Shown: one piece after another, positions 25,870 to 35,681 of the stretch
Layout of the letters: each line of letters starts with the position of its first letter
Numbering within the stretch: the stretch's first letter is position 1
NCBI GenBank assembly: GCA_963696545.1
Contig: CAVOKQ010000013.1
Location: forward strand, 1-64,000
Source: RPQJ01 sp963696545
GTDB lineage: Bacteria; Pseudomonadota; Gammaproteobacteria; Steroidobacterales; Steroidobacteraceae
Length of the DNA stretch: 64,000 bases
Direction of reading: 5' to 3'
Notes under the pieces: generated by a model
Databases searched by the model: none
What the model was told of the DNA's origin: nothing
The model's input: the letters and a program-made list of their open reading frames with translations, nothing else
Position numbers and translations under genes: made by a program

Positions 25870-26622
25870 GTGAAACACACGGTGAGCGCTGGCCCGGAAG
25901 TCGAGGTGCGGACTGCGCGCGGCGCGATGCTATACGATGGCTCGCGCATCGACCAGCCGGGCGAGCAGATCTTCGAGCGCGACTACTGGCGGCAGCGCGG
26001 AGCGCTCGAGGAGCTGGCCGGTGGCCGCGGCACCGTGGCGTTCGTGCACGATGGTGCGCGTCGCTGGGTGCTGCGCCACTATCGTCGCGGCGGGCTTGTC
26101 GGGCGGATTCTCGACGATACCTACCTCTGGACCGGAGCGGATCGCACCCGCAGTCATGAGGAATGGCGCCTGCTGCGACGCCTGCGGCAGCTCGGGCTGC
26201 CGGTGCCGGGCGCGGTCGCCGCGCGATACGTGCGCTCCGGCCCATGGTATCGCGCCGACCTGATCACCGAAGAGCTGCCGTCGCGGCTCACGCTGGCCCA
26301 GGCGCTGGCCGCGCAGCCGGTCGATTCGCGGCGCTGGCATGCGGTCGGGCACTGCGTGGGCCGGCTGCACGCGCACGGCGTCCGGCACGCCGACCTGAAT
26401 GCGCACAACCTCGTGCTCGGCTCGGCAGACGACGTCTACGTGCTCGACTTCGATCGCGGCCGGATCGTGCCGCGCGGCGACTGGGAGCGGCATGTGCTCG
26501 CGCGCCTGCGCCGTTCGCTCGAAAAAGTGACGCGCGAACTGCCCGCGGGCCGCTTTGGCGACGATCAATGGCGTGAACTGCTGCAGGGGGTCGCCGCGTG
26601 CGCATCGTCTACGTCCTGCTGA
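25870..26622 (+). CDS. kdkA: 3-deoxy-D-manno-octulosonic acid kinase
   Basis: 250 residues, GTG start. The enzyme phosphorylates KDO on the inner core of LPS. Kinase-like features include RRWVLRHYRRGGLVGRI near the nucleotide site, the catalytic loop GVRHADLNAHNL (Asp plus Asn) and the metal-binding VLDFDRGR. This is the KdkA/WaaP arrangement. Its 3' end overlaps waaA by 25 bases, and single-KDO LPS with a phosphate is expected when these two genes occur together. Confidence 0.9.
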   Translation: MKHTVSAGPEVEVRTARGAMLYDGSRIDQPGEQIFERDYWRQRGALEELAGGRGTVAFVHDGARRWVLRHYRRGGLVGRILDDTYLWTGADRTRSHEEWRLLRRLRQLGLPVPGAVAARYVRSGPWYRADLITEELPSRLTLAQALAAQPVDSRRWHAVGHCVGRLHAHGVRHADLNAHNLVLGSADDVYVLDFDRGRIVPRGDWERHVLARLRRSLEKVTRELPAGRFGDDQWRELLQGVAACASSTSC

Positions 26623-27902
26623 CCTACCTGCTCGCGCCGATCGTCATCGCGCTCGAGGCGTGGAAGGCGCTGTGGAATCCAGAGTATCGCGGACGGCTCC
26701 ACCAGCGGCTCGGCTTCGTGTCGCCGCAGCGGAAGCCCGGCTGCCTTTGGGTGCATGCGGTCTCAGTGGGCGAAGTGCAGGCGGCGGCCGGATTGATCCG
26801 CGAATTGCGGCGACGTCTTCCCGGCATCGAAGTCGTGCTGACGACGGTGACGCCGACCGGCGCGCAACGCGTCGCAGCACTGTTCGGCGACGCAGTGCGC
26901 CACTGCTACCTGCCGTACGACCTGCCAGGCTCGGTGCACCGGTTCCTCGACCGCATCAAGCCGAGCGTCGCAATCATCCTCGAGACCGAGATCTGGCCCA
27001 CGCTGTATCACCAGCTCGGCCGTCGCGGCATCCCGCTGGTGATGGCGAGTGCGCGCGTCTCGACGCGGTCGGTCGACCGCTATCGCCGCATGGCATCGCT
27101 GTTCCGCGAGACCCTGTCGCACGGCATCGTGATCGGTGCGCAGAGTCCCGCCGACGCCGAGCGCTTCCGAGCGATCGGCGCCGCGCCGGACCGCGTGCGC
27201 GTCACCGGCAACGTCAAGTTCGACCTCGAAGTGCCGCAGGCGGCAGTGGACGCCGGCCATGAGTTCCACACGCGTTGCGCCGCGGGCCGGCCGGTGTGGA
27301 TCGCCGGCAGCACGCACGAGGGAGAGGAGGAAGCCGTGCTGGCCGCGCACGGCATGGTGCGCGCGCGCCATCCGTCGGCGCTGCTGATCCTGGTGCCGAG
27401 GCACCCGCAGCGCTTCGAAGCAGTGCGCAGCCTGCTCAGGAAACGGGGACATTCGTTCGCGCAGCGCAGCTCGGGCGAACCGCCTGTGGAAACGCAGGAC
27501 GTGTTCCTGGTGGACACGCTCGGCGAGCTGCAGATGTTCTACGCCGCGGCCGACGTCGCGTTCGTCGGCGGCAGCCTGGTGCCGATCGGCGGTCACAACC
27601 TGCTCGAGCCCGCCGCGCTGGGGCTCCCGATCCTGTCGGGGCCGCACACGCAGAACGCGCAGGACATCGCTGAACTGCTGGCCCAGGCGGGTGTCGTCAG
27701 GATCGTGCGCAGCCGCGAGGAACTCGCGCAGCGCGTCTCCGACTATTTCGATGATCCACAGCAGGCACGGCGGGACGGTGCCCGCGGCCTCGAGGTCATC
27801 GCGCAGAGCCGCGGGGCGGTCGGCCGGCTCGTCGAGATGGTGCTGCCGCTGCTCAACCCGAAGGCGAGGGACGCGTCTGCTTCAGCGTCGTCGGCGTCGT
27901 GA
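26598..27902 (+). CDS. waaA: 3-deoxy-D-manno-octulosonic acid transferase
   Basis: 434 residues, GTG start overlapping kdkA. It transfers KDO from CMP-KDO to lipid IVA at the inner membrane. The N-terminal hydrophobic helix (about 1-22) is the membrane anchor. GT30 signatures are VHAVSVGEVQAA with the catalytic Glu, ILETEIWPTL, and the CMP-binding region GGSLVPIGGHNLLEPAALG. The last 50 bases overlap the convergent tolC gene. Confidence 0.94.
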   Translation: MRIVYVLLTYLLAPIVIALEAWKALWNPEYRGRLHQRLGFVSPQRKPGCLWVHAVSVGEVQAAAGLIRELRRRLPGIEVVLTTVTPTGAQRVAALFGDAVRHCYLPYDLPGSVHRFLDRIKPSVAIILETEIWPTLYHQLGRRGIPLVMASARVSTRSVDRYRRMASLFRETLSHGIVIGAQSPADAERFRAIGAAPDRVRVTGNVKFDLEVPQAAVDAGHEFHTRCAAGRPVWIAGSTHEGEEEAVLAAHGMVRARHPSALLILVPRHPQRFEAVRSLLRKRGHSFAQRSSGEPPVETQDVFLVDTLGELQMFYAAADVAFVGGSLVPIGGHNLLEPAALGLPILSGPHTQNAQDIAELLAQAGVVRIVRSREELAQRVSDYFDDPQQARRDGARGLEVIAQSRGAVGRLVEMVLPLLNPKARDASASASSAS

Positions 27903-29292
27903 GCGAGTTGTTGATCGTGCCGAGGTCGCCCGGCACCAGCACGCCGGCCGCGGACTTGAGCCGCACTACGTTGATCAGGTAGTCGTAGCGGCTGCGCGCG
28001 TAGTCGCGCTCGGCCTCGAACAGTCGCCGGCGCGCATCCAGCACGTCGACCGTGGTGCGAGTGCCGACGTCGAAGCCGGCCTCGGTCGCCTCGAGCGCCG
28101 TCTGGTTCGACTTGACCGCCTGCTTCAGAGCCTGCACCCGCGCCTTCTCGGCGATCACGCCGAGGTACGAGTCGCGCGTTTCGCGCTCGGCCTGGCGCAG
28201 CGCGCCCTCGAGCCGCTCGCGCGCGGCGCGGTGCAGGTAGACCTGCTGGCGCACCTGCGACGAGACCACACCGCCGCTGTAGATCGGCAGCGTGAACTGC
28301 AGGCCGATCTGGTCGGCGGTCTGGTCGGAATCCGCGAGGCCCGTGAGCCCGTTGTTGGTCTGCGTCGCGGTCTGGTCGAACTTGTTGTACTGGCCAACCA
28401 GGTCCACGGTCGGCATGTGGCCCGACTGGGCGATCTTGATGTTGTCCTTCGCGATGTCCGTGTCGAGGCGCGCCGCGATGACGTTCAGGTTCTGGTTGTT
28501 GGCCCGCTCCACCCATTCCTCTTCGCTGACCGGCAGCGGCTCGTTCATCGGCATGTCGTCGGCGGGCTTCGAGAGCACCGCGTAGTCCTCGCCGGTGAGT
28601 TCGCGCAGGAACTCCTCGGCGGTCGCGAGCGAACGTTTCGCCAGGATCACGCCAGCCGTCGCGTTGTCGTGCGCCGCGCGGGCCTCCTGCACGTCGGTGA
28701 TCGCGATCAGGCCAACCTCGAAGCGTTTCTCCGCCTGCTCGAGCTGGCGCGTCACGGAGTTCAGCGTCGCCTCGGCGGACGTGAGTGTGTCCTCGGCGGC
28801 CAGCACGTCGAAGTAGCGGCCGGCGACGCGCACCAGCAGGTCCTGCTGCGCCGCGCGGTAGTTCGCCTCGGCGAGCGCAACCTCGGAATCGGCGCGCTTC
28901 AGCGTCTGCCACTGCGCCCAGTTGAACACGGACTGGCGGAGCTCGCCCTGGACGTTCCAGAAGTCGGAGTCCGTCTCCTGCTTGTTGCGCACGATCAGCA
29001 CTTCGGGAGGCGTAGTCGGGTCGCTGTCCACGTCGACCGCCTGCGGGAAGTTCGAGTTGCTCTCCGAGTTGCGGGTCGCGTAGTTGCCGGTCGCGCTCAG
29101 CTGGGGCAGCAGCGCGCCGCGGGCTTGCGGCTTCACTTCGAGCGCGGCCATCCGGCGCGCATCGGCCTCGAGGATCTTCGGGTCACTCTTGGCGGCGGCC
29201 TGGTAGACCTCGAGCAGGTTCTCCGAACGGGCCGCAACGCCGCCCAACGCCAGCGCAATGCCGAGGGCCAGGACCAACGACTTCTGATGCAT
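27853..29292 (-). CDS. tolC: TolC-family outer-membrane efflux channel
   Basis: 479 residues with a signal peptide (about 1-21). Two repeats of helical-barrel/strand sequence are visible. The opening ENLLEVYQAAAKSDPKILEA and the end (VLDARRRLFEAERDYARSRYDYLINVVRLKSAAG) are typical of TolC. The protein trimerises as the outer-membrane exit duct for multidrug pumps and type I secretion. It follows pcm on the same strand, 93 bases downstream, and a GGAGA site precedes its ATG. Confidence 0.92.
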   Translation of the reverse strand: MHQKSLVLALGIALALGGVAARSENLLEVYQAAAKSDPKILEADARRMAALEVKPQARGALLPQLSATGNYATRNSESNSNFPQAVDVDSDPTTPPEVLIVRNKQETDSDFWNVQGELRQSVFNWAQWQTLKRADSEVALAEANYRAAQQDLLVRVAGRYFDVLAAEDTLTSAEATLNSVTRQLEQAEKRFEVGLIAITDVQEARAAHDNATAGVILAKRSLATAEEFLRELTGEDYAVLSKPADDMPMNEPLPVSEEEWVERANNQNLNVIAARLDTDIAKDNIKIAQSGHMPTVDLVGQYNKFDQTATQTNNGLTGLADSDQTADQIGLQFTLPIYSGGVVSSQVRQQVYLHRAARERLEGALRQAERETRDSYLGVIAEKARVQALKQAVKSNQTALEATEAGFDVGTRTTVDVLDARRRLFEAERDYARSRYDYLINVVRLKSAAGVLVPGDLGTINNSLTTPTTLKQTRPSPSG

Positions 29293-29385
29293 GCAGTCTC
29301 CGTCTGGCGGCCGGGCCGCCCTAGGTCAACTAGTGTTGTAGTAGACTATATCAGCTGGCAGCCCGTTGGCTACCCCATGGGTGGC

Positions 29386-30039
29386 TCAGAACACGAACCT
29401 CGGCGGCTCTGGCGCGTGGATCAGCGGGTCCATCATGGTCTCGAACAGGCTCTCGCGCATGAATTCGGCCGGACCGGTCCGGGTGATTCGCTGCGCCTCC
29501 ATCACGGGCCCGAGCCCGGTGACCACGAACAGCCGGCCGCCGACCGCCAGTGCCCGCTCGAACCGTTGGTCGTAGACGGGCAGCGACCCCGTGAGCGCGA
29601 TCACGTCGTAACCGCCCTCGGCGTCGAGCGTCATCCCGTCCATATGCTCGACCGTCACGTTGTGGACGCCGGTCCGGGCCAGGCTTGCGCAAGCCGCATC
29701 CGCGAGGTCCGCATGGATTTCGAGCGAGCGGACGTTACGCGCCAGGCCGCCGAGGCACGCGGCGAAATAGCCGCTGCCGGTGCCGATCTCGAGCGCACGG
29801 TCGTCGGGCTTGACCTCGAGCGCCTGCAGGATCCGCCCCTCGAGCTTCGGCGCGAGCATGCTCTGGCCATGACCCAGCGGCACGTTCAGGTCGCCGAACG
29901 CGAGCTCGCGATAGGCCTCCGGCGCGAATTCCTCGCGCGGCACGCGCTCCATGACCGCGAGGACGCCGAGATCCAGCACCTCCCACGCGCGAACCTGTTG
30001 TTCGATCATCTGGCGACGGGCGGCGGCGAGGTCGAGCAT
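29386..30039 (-). CDS. Protein-L-isoaspartate O-methyltransferase family
   Basis: 217 residues with the S-adenosylmethionine site ALEIGTGSGYFAACLGGLA and the N-terminal region VPREEFAPEAYRELAFGDLNVPLGHGQSML of the PCMT family. The canonical isoaspartate-recognition motif differs somewhat, as it does in the pcm-like protein usually found beside tolC, so the true substrate may not be isoaspartyl protein. ATG 30039 is chosen; upstream sequence in the same frame does not look coding. Confidence 0.87.
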   Translation of the reverse strand: MLDLAAARRQMIEQQVRAWEVLDLGVLAVMERVPREEFAPEAYRELAFGDLNVPLGHGQSMLAPKLEGRILQALEVKPDDRALEIGTGSGYFAACLGGLARNVRSLEIHADLADAACASLARTGVHNVTVEHMDGMTLDAEGGYDVIALTGSLPVYDQRFERALAVGGRLFVVTGLGPVMEAQRITRTGPAEFMRESLFETMMDPLIHAPEPPRFVF

Positions 30040-30257
30040 GGCAGTGGGTCCAGCAAACGGTGGGTTCGCGCGGCACAAGGCGCGGCGAGGCGCGCAGGTT
30101 AAGGACTTCGGTACCGGGCGACAAGCCGATCTTGCCGCATGATTATGGTGAAATCGGGAGGTCAGCGCGACCCGTTCCGCTATGCTTCGGCCGCACAGCG
30201 TGAAAACAACAATTCTGCAGCGAAAGGGGCGCCCGCGGCCCTCCCGGTCCGGAGGAC

Positions 30258-32567
30258 ATGGCCAGTCCCGACAATGATCTGCTGATCCTCGCACTGGGAG
30301 CGCTCGGTCTGCTGACCGCCTTCATGGCGGTGATGCTGTACCGGCGCCACCGCGAGGCCGAGCACCTGCGCGAGATCGGCGAGCGCCTTGCCGCCGTCGC
30401 TGCGACGGGCGACATGACCGAGCGGCTTGCACCGCACGCGGCGGGCGGCAGCGCCGGTGATTTTGCGCAGAACGCGGACCGCCTGCTCGATCGGCTGCAG
30501 CACGAGACGTCGACGCGTGCCGCGCGCGAGCACGTCTATCGCCGGCTCACCGAGGCCATGCACGAAGGTGTCGCGGTCGACCGCGACGGGATCCAGCTCG
30601 CGAACGCCCGCTTTGCGGAGCTCTGCGGTGCGATCTCTCCCGCGCAACTCGTTGGTCGCCAGCTCACCGAACTGGTGCACCCGGACTTCGCCGAGCTGCT
30701 TGGCGAGATCGTGAGCCGTCACCGCGCAGGACAGCCGGCGCCGGAGCGCTTCGAGGCCGAGCTGCGCTCGAGCGACGGGCCCGGTGCGCGCCTCGAGTTC
30801 TCGTTCGCGCCGATCGAACACGAGGCACACCCGGCGTTGCTGGTGACCGTGGTCGAGATGAGTTCGCGTGCCGAGCGCGCCGCCGAGACCGGGGGCGGGC
30901 GTGGCACCGCATGGGAGGCGCTCGATGCGCTTGGCGAGGGCGTGCTCACCACCGATGCCGATGGGCGCATCGTCTACGCGAACAAGGCGGCGGAACTGAT
31001 CGTCGGCAAGCCTGCGGCGGACGCGCTCGGTCACACACTCCAGGAAGTGATCAATCTCGTGGACGAGGGCGATCGCAAGACGCTCGGCGACCCGGTGCGC
31101 CAGTGCCTTTCGACCGGCGCGCGGGTGCACATCGGCCGCCGCGGCATGGTCGTCTCGAACGACGGCGGAGGCGAGCGGTCGATCGAGCTCACGGTGTCGC
31201 CGCTGCGCGATCCCGGCGGCGACATCGCGGGCACGGTGATCGCGCTGCGCGACGTGAGCGACCTGCGTGGACTGACGCGGCAGATGTCCTACCAGGCGAG
31301 TCACGACGCGCTCACCGGCCTCGTCAACCGGCGCGAGTTCGAGCGCCGGCTGCAGGAATCGCTCGAGGCCGCGCACGCGGGTGGGCAACGCGCCGTGCTC
31401 TGCTACCTGGACCTCGACCGCTTCAAGGCGGTGAACGACGAATGCGGCCACGTCGCGGGCGACAGCATGCTGCGCGAGGTCGCCGCGCTGATCAAGGACG
31501 CGGTGCGCGACTCGGACACCGTCGGTCGGCTCGGCGGCGACGAGTTCGGCATCCTGCTCGTCGGTTGCCCGCTCGAGAAGGCCGACAGATCGCCGACGAC
31601 GTGGTGCGTGCGGTCGCCGACTACCGGTTCGTCTGGAAGGACAAGATCTTCAACATCGGTGTCAGCGTGGGCCTGGTCGAGGTCTCGACGCGAGAGCGGC
31701 GTGCTCGAGGACCTGATCGGCGCTGCCGACTCGGCTCTGCTACGTGGCGAAGAAGAGGGCGGGCACGTGCAGGTCTACTCAGCGCGCGACGAAGCCGCTG
31801 CTCGCCAGCGTGGCGAGATCCACTGGCTGCAACAGCTGCAGTCCGCGTTGAAGGACGGCCGGTTCGAGTTGCACGCGCAGCCGATCGTCGCGGCCGATGG
31901 CGCAAGCTACGCTGGGGCCGGGCCTCGAAGTGCTGCTGCGCCTGAAGGACGAGAACGGCGTGACCGTCGGGCCGAACGAGTTCATGCGGGCCGCGGAGCG
32001 CTACCGCCTGATGCCGCACGTCGATCGCTGGGTCGTGCAGACCGCGCTCGCCGCGCTGGGCCGCGGTGCCGTGCGCCTCGCCGCGGGACGCAGCCTGGCA
32101 TCAACATCTCGGGCCAGACGCTCGGCGACGCCGGGTTCCTCGAGTTCGTCGTCGATTGCCTCGACCGCACCGGCGTCGCACCGGACCGGGTGTGCTTCGA
32201 GGTGACCGAGAACTCGGTGATCACCAACATCGAGCATGCCCGCCGCTTCATCGGCGTGCTGCACGGCATGGGCTGCCGCTTCGCGCTCGACGACTTCGGC
32301 CGGGGCCTGAGCTCTTTCGCGAACCTGAAGAACCTGTCGCTCGACTATCCTGAAGATCGACGGGTACTTCATCCGCAATCTTGCCTCTGACAACGTGAAC
32401 CAGGCGATGGTCACCGCGATGATCAAGCTCGCGCGCTCGCTGAACTTCCAGGTCGTCGCCGAGCAGGTCGAGGACATGAGCGCGCTCGATTCCGCGCGCC
32501 GCATGGGCGTGGACTTCGTGCAGGGCACCAGGTCGGGCGCCCGCAGCCGCTCGCGCTCGCCGGCTGA
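30258..32567 (+). CDS. PAS-PAS-GGDEF-EAL cyclic-di-GMP protein, broken by about six frameshifts
   Basis: One N-terminal membrane helix (about 5-25), two PAS domains (about 90-200 and 215-330), a GGDEF diguanylate cyclase domain with intact RLGGDEFGIL, and an EAL phosphodiesterase domain. The EAL signature is EVL (in GLEVLLRL), a variant known in active phosphodiesterases; DDFGRGLSSFANL is also present. Frames change near 31583, 31692, 31915, 32095, 32347 and 32528. With all joined, the protein ends VGRPQPLALAG at 32567. Each piece reads as good domain sequence, so error is likelier than decay, though six breaks could also mean a dead gene. GGAGG precedes the ATG. Confidence 0.8.
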
Positions 32568-32604
32568 CGCACCGCGACCACTGCGCGCGAGTGCGTCGCT
32601 GCTG

Positions 32605-33036
32605 CTAGACCAGGATCACCTTCAGGCCGACGTCGAGGTTGCCGCGCGTCGCGTTCGAGTAAGGGCACACCTGGTGTGCGGCCGCGATCAACGTGTCCGC
32701 CTCCGACTGCGACATGCCACCGACCCGTGCCTCGAGGTCCGCGACCAGGCCGAAGCCTCCGCCGTCCTTCGGGCCGATGCCGACATTGGCCCTGACCTCG
32801 AGCGAGGTCGGCCGCAGCTGCATCTGCCGCGCGACGAATTCCGCCGCGCTGCAGAAGCATGCCGCGTAACCGGCTGCGAACAGGTCCTCGGGAGTGGTGG
32901 CGCCGGGCTTGCCCGGACCGCCCATCGCCTTCGGGATCGACAGGTCCACGTCGACGATGCCGTCCGCGGAACGTGTATGACCGTTGCGACCGCCGGTTGC
33001 GATCCCATGGGTCGTGTAGAGCACCTTGATCGACAT
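32605..33036 (-). CDS. ohr: Organic hydroperoxide resistance protein Ohr
   Basis: 143-residue OsmC/Ohr-family thiol peroxidase that reduces organic hydroperoxides using lipoylated proteins as reductant. The two redox cysteines are seen in YAACFCSA and in VCPYSNATRGN, and the opening is VLYTTHGIATGGRNGHTRS. The Ala-Ala-Cys context with the second Cys in CPY favours Ohr over OsmC. AGGAGA is well placed before the ATG. No OhrR gene is next to it. Confidence 0.93.
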   Translation of the reverse strand: MSIKVLYTTHGIATGGRNGHTRSADGIVDVDLSIPKAMGGPGKPGATTPEDLFAAGYAACFCSAAEFVARQMQLRPTSLEVRANVGIGPKDGGGFGLVADLEARVGGMSQSEADTLIAAAHQVCPYSNATRGNLDVGLKVILV

Positions 33037-33125
33037 CGGGGGTTCTCCTCATTCTGGTTCGCCGAACTCTACCTCGGTTCGCTGTGCGACGTGAGGCTCG
33101 TCGCGAACTCGGCTATCGTGTCGGG

Positions 33126-33926
33126 GTGATCACGCTCGCCAGCCTGCATACATATCCGGTCAAGTCCTGCCGCGGCATTGCGCATTCCAGCATCCGGCTG
33201 ACCGCTGCCGGCCTCGAGCACGACCGTGAGTGGATGTTCGTCGGGCCGGGTGGGCGCTTCATCACGCAGCGCGAGGTACCGGGCCTGGCGCGCGTGGCTG
33301 TGGAACCAGGCGCGAGCAAGCTCGGGCTGTCGGCGAGTGGCGCCGGTGGCGTCGCAGTGCCGCTCGAATTCCAGGGCGCGCGCACCGAAGTGAACGTCTG
33401 GGGAGACTTCGTGAGCGCGTTCGACCAGGGCGATGAAGTGGCCGCCTGGGCCAGCGCGTTGTTCGGCCGCGAATTGCGACTCGTGCGGATCGATCGCGAG
33501 GCGCGGCGTCTGAGCAATCGCGACTGGACCGGCGGGCTCGAGGCACCGAACCGTTTCTCCGACGGTTATCCGCTGCTGGTCGTTTGCCGCGCGTCGCTCG
33601 ACGACCTGAATTCGCGGCTGCCGGCACCGCTGCCGATGGACCGCTTCCGGCCGAATCTCGTGCTCGAAGGGCTGCCGCCGTACGGTGAGGACTCGCTGGG
33701 CGATCTCGTCGCGGACGGTGTGCGACTGCGCGTCGTGAAGCCCTGCACGCGCTGCGTGATCACGACCACCGACCAGCAGGCCGGCGTAGTGGCGGGCGAC
33801 GAGCCGGTGCGGACGCTGCGTTCCTATCGCTGGGACGCGCGGCTCAAGGGCGTGATGTTCGGCCAGAACACGATCGTCGTCGAAGGAGTGGGGCGGGACC
33901 TCAGCGTCGGCATGAGTTTCACCTGA
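33126..33926 (+). CDS. MOSC-domain protein (YcbX/mARC-like)
   Basis: 266 residues, GTG start at 33126. An N-terminal MOSC beta-barrel (LASLHTYPVKSCRGI, LEHDREWMFVGPGGRFITQRE) is followed by the MOSC domain with the molybdenum-ligand cysteine region VVKPCTRCVITTTDQQ. The YcbX/mARC enzymes reduce N-hydroxylated compounds using a molybdenum cofactor. The C-terminal ferredoxin domain of YcbX is absent, so another reductant must be used. The 3' end overlaps the convergent glutathione transferase by 8 bases. Confidence 0.88.
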   Translation: MITLASLHTYPVKSCRGIAHSSIRLTAAGLEHDREWMFVGPGGRFITQREVPGLARVAVEPGASKLGLSASGAGGVAVPLEFQGARTEVNVWGDFVSAFDQGDEVAAWASALFGRELRLVRIDREARRLSNRDWTGGLEAPNRFSDGYPLLVVCRASLDDLNSRLPAPLPMDRFRPNLVLEGLPPYGEDSLGDLVADGVRLRVVKPCTRCVITTTDQQAGVVAGDEPVRTLRSYRWDARLKGVMFGQNTIVVEGVGRDLSVGMSFT

Positions 33927-34521
33927 CGCCCAGTGCCTTGCGCAGCGCGGGCCGCGACGTCACGCGCTGCAGGTAGCCACGCAGGTTCGGCGAGTCCGCC
34001 AGCAGCCCGAGCATCTCGGCCCACTGCACGCCGTACGTCATCATGATGTCGGCGGCCGAGAAATCCGCGCCGAGCAGGAACTTGCGGTCCTGAAGCGCGC
34101 GCTCGACGACTGCGAGCGTCACGGCAGCACGCGTCCTGGCATCGTCGACCACGGCGGGAATTCGCTCTGCCTCCGGCTTCAGCACGGTGTGCCGCAGGAT
34201 CTCGATCAGCGGCGGCATCAGCGTGGCCTCCGCGAAATGCACCCATTGCAGGAGACTCTCCACGCCTCGGCTCTCCGGCAGCTGGCCGAGGCGCCCCTCG
34301 CCGTAGCGCTCGAGCAGGTACTCGACGATGGCGCCCGACTCGAACATCACCGTGTCGCCGTCCTCGAGCGACGGAAACTTCCCGAAAGGCGTCTTCTGCG
34401 CAAACGGCGTGGCAGGCGGCCGGTACTCCTGGGTCTCGAGTTCGAACGGGATGCCGAGTTCCTCCAGCAGCCAGAGAACGCGGATCGAGCGAGTGCGGGG
34501 TGCGTGATACAGCTTGATCAT
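33919..34521 (-). CDS. Glutathione S-transferase
   Basis: 200 residues with a thioredoxin-like N-terminal domain (KLYHAPRTRSIRVLWLLEELGIPF, FGKFPSLEDGDTVMFESGAIVEYL, where Glu-Ser is the glutathione-contacting pair) and a helical C-terminal domain (GADFSAADIMMTYGVQWA). The beta/theta-type layout suggests detoxification, but the substrate is unknown. A GGAG site precedes the ATG. It is the downstream neighbour of the operon that starts with the Lrp regulator. Confidence 0.88.
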   Translation of the reverse strand: MIKLYHAPRTRSIRVLWLLEELGIPFELETQEYRPPATPFAQKTPFGKFPSLEDGDTVMFESGAIVEYLLERYGEGRLGQLPESRGVESLLQWVHFAEATLMPPLIEILRHTVLKPEAERIPAVVDDARTRAAVTLAVVERALQDRKFLLGADFSAADIMMTYGVQWAEMLGLLADSPNLRGYLQRVTSRPALRKALGVR

Positions 34522-34542
34522 CTTCGCTCCACCATTCTGGAA

Positions 34543-34941
34543 TTACGGGACGGCAGTGTTCCCGCGATTACGTTGCCAGACGTGCGACGAGCGGAACGCA
34601 TAGCGATAGGCCGCCACGTAGGCGGGACCAGCACGGCCATGAAGCCGAGCACCACTACGAAGACGGCCGGGCTCACGCAGCGCCACGCGCAGCAGCATCA
34701 GCGCACTCGCCGCGAGCAGGATCCAGAATACCCGGCGCCAGTACGGCGCATTCCCGATCGGTCGCTGCAGCGCATAGCCCCAGGTGGCGGTGAGCAGCGC
34801 CAGGGTCACGACCCAGTTGGCGACGGTCAGCCAGGAGAACGGCTCGCCTCGCAGGAAGTTCGACAGCTCACCGATCAGCACGGCCGCGGTCAGCACGCCG
34901 GCGTAGGCGAGCCAGGCCTTCTTCGCGCGAGGTGGCGTCAT
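34543..34941 (-). CDS. Small membrane protein with two compensating frameshifts
   Basis: About 132 residues with three to four membrane helices (LAYAGVLTAAVLIGEL, WLTVANWVVTLALLTATWGYAL, VFWILLAASALMLL). Around 34682-34631 the open frame turns into an arginine/glycine-rich stretch with no membrane character, while another frame there reads a clean helix (SPAVFVVVLGFMAVLVP). The original frame then resumes sensibly (AYVAAYRYAFRSSHVW). Two indels that cancel each other explain this. Family unknown. It starts within the TGATG junction with the upstream glutathione transferase. Confidence 0.6.
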   Translation of the reverse strand: MTPPRAKKAWLAYAGVLTAAVLIGELSNFLRGEPFSWLTVANWVVTLALLTATWGYALQRPIGNAPYWRRVFWILLAASALMLLRVALREPGRLRSGARLHGRAGPAYVAAYRYAFRSSHVWQRNRGNTAVP

Positions 34942-35633
34942 CAGCGTCCCGCAGTGATCCGCAGGTCCTCGAGGATCGTACCGCTCGTCGCCGCATCCGC
35001 TTCGTGGTCCGCTTCGCGCCAGGGCTCGAGCACAGCGGCGCGCTTCCAGTCCTGCATCGAAGGCAGCGACAACAGGCGTTGCGCATAGGTCGCGGCCGGC
35101 TGGCCGAGGCCGAGGCCGTAGGTCTGGACCCGGAACGCCACGGGCGCGAAGAACGCATCCGCGGCGGTGAAGGAAGCACCGGCAAGAAATGGCCCGCCGA
35201 AACGCTTCAGTCCCTCGGACCACAGTTCGTCCAGCCGGTCGATGTCTCGCTGCAGGGCCGGCGAGATCTCGTGCATCCGCACGCGCAGTCCGCAGTTCAT
35301 CGAGCAGGCGTTGCGCAGCGTCGAGAAACCGGAGTGCATCTCGGCGGCGGCGCAGCGTGCCCAGGCCCGCGCACGTGCATCGCGCGGCCACACGGCCGGA
35401 TGACGTTCGGCCAGGTATTCCGTGATGGCGAGCGAGTCCCACACGACCGTTTCGCCGTCGACGAGGCACGGGACCCGGCCGGTCGGCGAGAACGCGCGGA
35501 ACTTCGCCCAGCTCGAGCCGGGATCGAACGGGACCACGTGCTCCTCGAACGGGATCGCGAGCTCGCTCATCAGTACCCAGGGGCGCAGCGACCAGGAGGA
35601 GTAGTTCTTGTTGCCGATGTAGAGCTGGTACAT
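34941..35633 (-). CDS. Glutathione S-transferase family protein
   Basis: 230 residues; ATG 35633 gives the usual short start (MYQLYIGNKNYSSWSLRPWV). The Ser-rich N-terminal SSWSLRPW and the segment FSPTGRVPCLVDGETVVWDSLAITEYLAER belong to a distinct proteobacterial GST subgroup. The helical domain carries FLAGASFTAADAFFAPVAFR. Substrate is unknown. The stop overlaps the next gene's ATG by one base, giving translational coupling. Confidence 0.88.
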   Translation of the reverse strand: MYQLYIGNKNYSSWSLRPWVLMSELAIPFEEHVVPFDPGSSWAKFRAFSPTGRVPCLVDGETVVWDSLAITEYLAERHPAVWPRDARARAWARCAAAEMHSGFSTLRNACSMNCGLRVRMHEISPALQRDIDRLDELWSEGLKRFGGPFLAGASFTAADAFFAPVAFRVQTYGLGLGQPAATYAQRLLSLPSMQDWKRAAVLEPWREADHEADAATSGTILEDLRITAGR

Positions 35634-35681
35634 GACCGCGGGGCTCGCTGGAGTGGGGCAGCGCATCTTACCCGGCCATCC

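Noticed and set aside
30258..32567. Calling the GGDEF/EAL gene a pseudogene
   Set aside because: All domain motifs are intact on each side of the breaks and ten other genes in the window show the same fault, so sequence error is the simpler reading.
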